NCBI RefSeq assembly: GCF_963667775.1
Contig: NZ_OY764015.1
Span: 2,779,001 to 2,843,000 of the forward strand
From: an uncultured Trichococcus sp.
Lineage (GTDB): Bacteria; Bacillota; Bacilli; Lactobacillales; Aerococcaceae
DNA length: 64,000 nucleotides
Reading direction: 5' to 3'
A model generated the notes under the pieces. It ran no database searches and had not been told where the DNA came from. It saw only the letters and a list, made by a program, of their open reading frames with translations. The translations under genes and the position numbers were made by a program. The first letter of the stretch is position 1. Each line of letters opens with the position of its first letter. Below, piece after piece: positions 60,561 to 64,000 of this stretch.

Positions 60561-61193
60561 ATGTTCAAAAAGAAGACGGAAAAGTTGGATTATTTCGATG
60601 AATTCATCAAGCTTGCCGAATGGGGCGTCCAATCGGCGGAATTCCTGAAGCAGGTACTGGCGGAGTATCCGGTCGCTAATCTCAGCCAAAAATTGGACGA
60701 GATGCATGAAATCGAACACAATGCCGACCTCGCGAAATACAGACTGATGCGCTATATGTACAACGATCTGTTGCCGCCTTTCGATAGGCAGGATGTGATT
60801 GCATTGGTCACCAGTCTGGACCATGCCATCGACATGATTGAGGATGTCATGATCCACATTGAAATCTATCAACCGCAGAACATTACCCCTGAAATCAACC
60901 AATTCCTGGATCTGGTGGAAAAATCAGCCGAGGAATTGCTAACGGCGGTGCGGCTATTGAAAACCTACAAGAAATCGCAAAAAGAGATCCACGTAGTCAT
61001 CGACCGGATTAACGCCTGTGAGAAGGAAGGCGATCTGCTGTACATCCAATCCATGCGCGACCTCTATCAGAGCGATACGGATACCGTCAGCACCGTCATC
61101 CTGGGGAAAATTTATGAATCTTTGGAGGATTGCTGTGACGCCTTCAAGGACGTGACCAAATTTGTGGAAGAGATTGCGTTGAAGTACGCTTGA
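60561..61193 (+). CDS. DUF47/PhoU-like Pit accessory protein
   Basis: A 210-aa helical cytosolic protein of the DUF47 family (Pit accessory protein). Features include KLDEMHEIEHNADLAKYRLM, the acidic LDHAIDMIEDVM helix and NACEKEGDLLYIQSMRDLY, likely metal-binding acidic clusters as in PhoU. ATG 60561 with TAGGGGGTG upstream, 15 bases after the pit stop, so the pair is one operon. It probably modulates phosphate uptake. Confidence 0.9.
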   Translation: MFKKKTEKLDYFDEFIKLAEWGVQSAEFLKQVLAEYPVANLSQKLDEMHEIEHNADLAKYRLMRYMYNDLLPPFDRQDVIALVTSLDHAIDMIEDVMIHIEIYQPQNITPEINQFLDLVEKSAEELLTAVRLLKTYKKSQKEIHVVIDRINACEKEGDLLYIQSMRDLYQSDTDTVSTVILGKIYESLEDCCDAFKDVTKFVEEIALKYA

Positions 61194-61361
61194 CCAGTGG
61201 TGGTTGTCCGATAAGGCGGAAGAATCGGACAACTAGAGCGAGTCTGTCTCGATAATTCGCAGATAGCATCAATAAATCTGAAACCCGACATATTTAATCA
61301 TTTCGTATACGAAGAAGTACATTTCACGAAGTGCTTTTTTCAATATCAACTGATAAGTTAG

Positions 61362-61390
61362 TTGAATTTTGCGCAAGGGTGTGACATAAT
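61362..61390 (+). promoter_or_regulatory. Promoter of the SAM riboswitch transcript
   Basis: TTGAAT (61362-61367) and CATAAT (61385-61390) are 17 bases apart, placing the transcript start a few bases before the riboswitch. Confidence 0.6.
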
Positions 61391-61409
61391 ATGTTTGAAA
61401 ATTAAATAA

Positions 61410-61523
61410 CTTCTTTATCAAGAGAGATCGAGGGACTGGCCCGATGACATCTCAGCAACCGACCCCTGTGCGAGCGCAAGGGAACGGTGCTAAATCCTGC
61501 AGAGCAATCTGAGAGATAAGAAG
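61410..61523 (+). ncRNA. SAM-I (S-box) riboswitch aptamer
   Basis: All core S-box elements are present in order: P1 5' strand CTTCTTTATC (61410-61419), AAGAGAGATCGAGGGACTGG with CCCGATGA (kink-turn), CAGCAACCG, a P3 hairpin with ACCCC/GGGAA, ACGGTGCTAAATCCTGCAGA, and P1 3' strand GATAAGAAG (61515-61523). AAGAAGAG (61518-61525) can pair instead with CTCTTCTT (61543-61550) as antiterminator, so SAM binding should switch transcription off. Confidence 0.95.
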
Positions 61524-61541
61524 AGCAAAGCGACATTCCCG

Positions 61542-61569
61542 ACTCTTCTTGTTAAAAGAAGGGTTTTTT
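61542..61569 (+). terminator. Riboswitch expression-platform terminator
   Basis: ACTCTTCTT pairs with AAGAAGGGT (one G-U pair) and is followed by TTTTTT. Its 5' arm is complementary to the P1 3' strand of the S-box. Confidence 0.8.
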
Positions 61570-61601
61570 GTTTTCGAAAAAACAATTTGGAGGGAAAGAT
61601 C

Positions 61602-61904
61602 ATGACAATGACAAAAGAACAATTCGAGCGCTGCGAAAGAAGCTGCGAAAGAATGGAAGCAGCAGGCGGCCCAAAAAGCCAAGCAGAGGCCATGCTGTAT
61701 CATCAGTACAAGCAGCAAAAACAACAACTGGAGGATGCAAGGAAGTCCGGAAAGGAACAGTTTCAGAGTGATATACTCGAAAAATTATTGGAAGTGCAGC
61801 AGCTTGAACGCAGCATCGAAAAGCTGCAGGGGCAGCTTCAGAACGAGAAGAGTACGTTGGGAAACATGACCAAAACACTGGTGCTCTTGGGGGATGAACT
61901 GTAG
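61602..61904 (+). CDS. Small coiled-coil protein under SAM riboswitch control, unknown function
   Basis: A 100-aa hydrophilic helical protein. The N-terminus has a C-x3-C pair in FERCERSCERM; the rest is rich in Gln, Glu and Lys with heptad-like spacing (YKQQKQQLEDARKSGKEQ, LLEVQQLERSIEKLQGQL), so a coiled coil is very likely. No membrane segment, no enzyme motif. ATG 61602 with GGAGGGAAAG upstream, 33 bases after the riboswitch terminator; no other plus-strand gene follows for 1.1 kb. It is thus the only gene controlled by the S-box, which normally governs methionine, cysteine or SAM genes. Not recognised. Confidence 0.7.
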   Translation: MTMTKEQFERCERSCERMEAAGGPKSQAEAMLYHQYKQQKQQLEDARKSGKEQFQSDILEKLLEVQQLERSIEKLQGQLQNEKSTLGNMTKTLVLLGDEL

Positions 61905-61911
61905 AGGTCAG

Positions 61912-62136
61912 CTCCGATGAGGAGTGCGCTCATCGGAGGACAGCTGGCGTCTGTGAATGCAACTCCGGGGAGCGAATGCTGGCCGGAGGAGGCTGCGTGG
62001 CAATCGGCGGAACTCCGGCGAAGCCGCGTTGGTCGGAGGTAATCATTTTTTTGGGTGTTTTCCTCCGGCGAGAGAACCCTAACCGGAGGAAAACTTGCGC
62101 CAAAAAAACCAACTCCGGTGAGCGAATCGATCGGAG
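61912..62136. repeat. Tandem array of five hairpins, period 50-51 bp (array 2)
   Basis: CTCCG starts at 61912, 61963, 62013, 62063 and 62113. Each pairs with a downstream CGGAG, and the loop often reads GGxGAGCGAA. Unit 1 has a perfect 10-bp stem CTCCGATGAG/CTCATCGGAG. The last unit is enclosed by GCCAAAAAAACC (62099-62110) and GGTGTTTTTTTGGC (62147-62160), which may serve as terminator of the preceding gene. No coding sense seen. Confidence 0.8.
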
Positions 62137-62230
62137 TCAGTGTGATGGTGTTTTTTTGGCATGGGCGGTTCTCTACAAGTTACTGTTCAAGTGAGTCGGG
62201 TTTCCAGGATGCGAGAGTCGAGTGGACCTG

Positions 62231-62818
62231 TCAATAGAACTCGATGACTGCATCCTCGAAGCCGTTGGAACTCAAAAATGAAGTCAGCAATGACTCGACT
62301 CTTTTATCCGCTTCATCCAGAAAGCCCTGACTGATTTTCTCTTCTTCAAGTTGTTGTTTATTGACGTTTATTTCATCAAAAATTATCTGGCTGGGATAAT
62401 CCGAAAAAATAGTACCTTTGATGTCTTCGACTCTCGTTTTTTCGGTCTCGACCACGTTATCGAGTATTTGGGATTTTGGGATTCTGACTGATAATTGCTT
62501 GGTTTCTTCGTTATAGGTCATCTGAAGTTCAGAAAGATCGGTCCCGGCTTTCAGATAGCCGGAATACTCAATCAGCTTGATGGCTTCCGCATAGTCAAAA
62601 TCACCGAAACCGAATAGGTCAAAATTCTTGTCTGTTCGGCTGATGATGACGTCGCTGTACTCATACTTTAGTGTTGTCCATTCTGACAGCTCCACCAGTT
62701 TTTCCTGCACTAGAGCTGTTTCGGAGCTCCTGTTCGTGCGGGTGGAAATCAAATCGGTTTCGGTGAATATGAGATATCCTGCCATCCCAACAAACAATAA
62801 TAGTAGTATCTTTTTCAT
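62231..62818 (-). CDS. DUF4230-like membrane protein, paralogue of the gene at 6.3-6.9 kb
   Basis: A 195-aa protein: short basic N-terminus, one membrane helix (ILLLLFVGMAGYLIF) and an extracellular DUF4230-type domain with ELSEWTTLKYEYSDVI, IKLIEYSGYLKAGTDL and VEDIKGTIFSDYPSQ. The outer domain shares most residues with the gene at 6310-6933, including the C-terminal QLEEEKISQGFLDEADKR. ATG 62818 has AGGAGG 10 bases upstream. Function unknown. It is convergent with the array-2 region and appears monocistronic; the other copy lies in accessory DNA, so one is likely a duplicate or an acquired homologue. Confidence 0.72.
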   Translation of the reverse strand: MKKILLLLFVGMAGYLIFTETDLISTRTNRSSETALVQEKLVELSEWTTLKYEYSDVIISRTDKNFDLFGFGDFDYAEAIKLIEYSGYLKAGTDLSELQMTYNEETKQLSVRIPKSQILDNVVETEKTRVEDIKGTIFSDYPSQIIFDEINVNKQQLEEEKISQGFLDEADKRVESLLTSFLSSNGFEDAVIEFY

Positions 62819-63031
62819 AACCAAATTTCCTCCTCGGTAATCTTAACCCATCAGCGTTTACGCAAATTGGGTACACTATGGTTCGTAAAACGGCTTTTTT
62901 GATTTGAACTAATTGACAATATTTTAACATATTTTTTTGGAAATGATTTGTAATCTCAAACTAATATTCATTTGATTTCATCGACTGCACTGTAGAATTA
63001 TCAATGGGAAGCAAAAAGAGGAGTAGTGTTT

Positions 63032-63394
63032 ATGAATTTGAAAATGAAACGCATCTACGAGACACCTGAAAAAGCGGACGGCTTCCGGATCCTGGTTGAT
63101 CGGTTGTGGCCGCGCGGCGTCAAGAAGGAGACTGCCCAGCTGGATGCATGGCTGAAGGACAGCGCGCCTTCGCCGGATCTGCGTAAATGGTTCGACCATG
63201 ATCCCGAAAAATTTACAGCCTTTAAGGAACGCTATGAAGAGGAACTGTTGATGAACCCGTCGACAGCTGCTGCCGTAGCGGAGATCCTGAAGCAGTTGGA
63301 AGTGGCGGATGTCACATTGGTCTATGCCGCGCGGGATACGGAAATCAATCATGTCGTCGTGCTCCGGGATTTTTTGGAGAGCCAGCGGAAATAA
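63032..63394 (+). CDS. DUF488 (YeaO-like) family protein
   Basis: A 120-aa soluble protein. KRIYETPEKADGFRILVDRLWPRGVKKE, DLRKWFDHDPEKFTAF and VTLVYAARDTEINHVVVLRDFL match the DUF488 YeaO branch, a widespread family of unknown role with conserved Arg, Trp and Cys/Asp positions. ATG 63032 with AGGAG upstream. Monocistronic with a clear terminator. Confidence 0.9.
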   Translation: MNLKMKRIYETPEKADGFRILVDRLWPRGVKKETAQLDAWLKDSAPSPDLRKWFDHDPEKFTAFKERYEEELLMNPSTAAAVAEILKQLEVADVTLVYAARDTEINHVVVLRDFLESQRK

Positions 63395-63412
63395 GCGACT
63401 ACAGAATGGAGA

Positions 63413-63444
63413 AGAAGACACTCTCGAAAAGGGTGTCTTCTTTG
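63413..63444 (+). terminator. Terminator of the DUF488 gene
   Basis: AAGAAGACAC and GTGTCTTCTT form a 10-bp stem followed by TTG; short T-run. Confidence 0.75.
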
Positions 63445-63466
63445 TGTTGTACATGTGCTGCCTCGG

Positions 63467-63555
63467 TCGGCTTTCGCAGCGAAAGCGCAGCGCGATTAGC
63501 CGACACATCTTGCTTATCTCGGCTTTACGAAGAGAAAACAGTTCGGAACGGCCGA
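63467..63555. repeat. Two-unit hairpin repeat, period 52 bp (array 3)
   Basis: TCGGCTTT occurs at 63467 and 63519, and each is matched by AGCCGA (63498-63503) or GGCCGA (63550-63555) 37 bases after the unit start. The spacing between units (52) matches arrays 1 and 2. It fills the gap between DUF488 and the AraC-type gene. Confidence 0.65.
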
Positions 63556-63719
63556 CTACTTCTTGACGGCGGTACTTTCGGTCCCCATGTCCCCGGGCTT
63601 ACTTTGGGGGCATTTTTTTGCGGTATCAGACTGATCTGTTCAAATAGTTGTCGGAAAATGGCAGTTGTGCAGAGTGGATGCAAAGGGGATAATGGAGGAA
63701 AGTACTGGGGGGAAATACG

Positions 63720-64000
63720 ATGACGAGAGAGCACGCGGCAGATTATGATATCACGATGGAGAATGTCCGGTATGCTGCACCGCAACGGTATTATGGCACA
63801 CGGATTCTGTTCGTGACCAAAGGAAGGGCAAGCGTGTCCGTCAATGGGGAAATGTATGCTCTGGATGAAGGGGCTATTCTCTTCATCAACCGGAATGACC
63901 ACTATACTGTCCGGGGCAGCGAAAACAATATCCTCATTTGCCTGAGCATCCCCAGCCATTTTTTCGTGATGAACTACCCGAATTACTTCCATTACTCTTT
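63720..64000 (+). CDS. AraC-family regulator, N-terminal part (cut by window edge)
   Basis: Ninety-three residues are visible from ATG 63720 (TGGGGGGAAA upstream). They form the cupin sensor domain of an AraC-type regulator: YGTRILFVTKGRASVSVNGE, YALDEGAILFINRNDHYTV and ILICLSIPSHFFVMNYPNYF. This type, with an N-terminal double-stranded beta-helix and C-terminal AraC HTH, often controls sugar or glycoside genes. The DNA-binding domain would lie beyond the window, so the assignment is provisional. Confidence 0.7.
   Translation, partial: MTREHAADYDITMENVRYAAPQRYYGTRILFVTKGRASVSVNGEMYALDEGAILFINRNDHYTVRGSENNILICLSIPSHFFVMNYPNYFHYS

Noticed and set aside
61912..62136. Array 2 as a CRISPR array.
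   Set aside because: Units are imperfect, only the short arms are shared, the conserved part is about 6 bp per arm, and no cas genes are in the window.

Overview
The window looks like chromosome of a low-to-mid GC Gram-positive bacterium of the Lactobacillales, most like Carnobacteriaceae (Trichococcus/Carnobacterium type). This rests on A-G-rich ribosome binding sites, many factor-independent terminators, CcpA-type cre motifs, LicT antitermination, PTS sugar operons and a SAM-I leader. The assignment is an inference; no rRNA or other marker gene is present, and I saw no tRNA.

Bases 1-13 kb are an AT-richer accessory region. It holds two unknown genes, a complete IS630 element and a complete IS1634-like element side by side, a lipoprotein, a DUF4230-like protein, and a defence-like cluster. 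That cluster comprises a 572-aa protein ending in a HEPN-like Rx4H motif, a FRG-domain protein behind an IS630 remnant, an AbaSI/PvuRts1I-like modification-dependent nuclease, and a TPR-Arr ADP-ribosyltransferase.

Bases 12.4-23.1 kb form a mannosylglycerate-utilisation operon: RpiR regulator, MngB-type GH38 hydrolase, PTS IICB, ManA, PTS IIA and glycerate kinase. An IS66 element with a perfect 8-bp target duplication sits between the operon promoter region and mngB. The gene set matches a full route: PTS import, cleavage to mannose-6-P plus glycerate, then entry of both products into glycolysis.

Bases 23-35 kb carry ilvD with an Fe-S assembly factor, a KdgT-like permease with an M20 hydrolase, AIM24 and FabV on the minus strand, and a LicT/BglP/BglA beta-glucoside operon with two RAT sites. 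Bases 35-50 kb carry a dicarboxylate symporter and then a ureide catabolism locus: transporter, amidohydrolase, esterase, PucR regulator, a fused AllF-AllG protein, AllH and carbamate kinase. Ureidoglycolate dehydrogenase AllD follows after two RNA-modification genes (rluF, truA). Together these would convert ureidoglycolate to oxalurate, then to oxamate plus carbamoyl phosphate, then to ATP.

Bases 50-64 kb are mostly core genes: TrkA/TrkH, an FtsH protease, PpnP, a MazEF-type toxin-antitoxin pair, adenine deaminase, a Pit phosphate transporter with its DUF47 partner, and DUF488. This part also holds a SAM-I riboswitch in front of a small coiled-coil protein of unknown function, and the start of an AraC-type regulator.

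Three intergenic arrays of tandem hairpins (27.7, 61.9 and 63.5 kb) share a period of 50-52 bp but have different sequences. They are not explained by any feature class I know.
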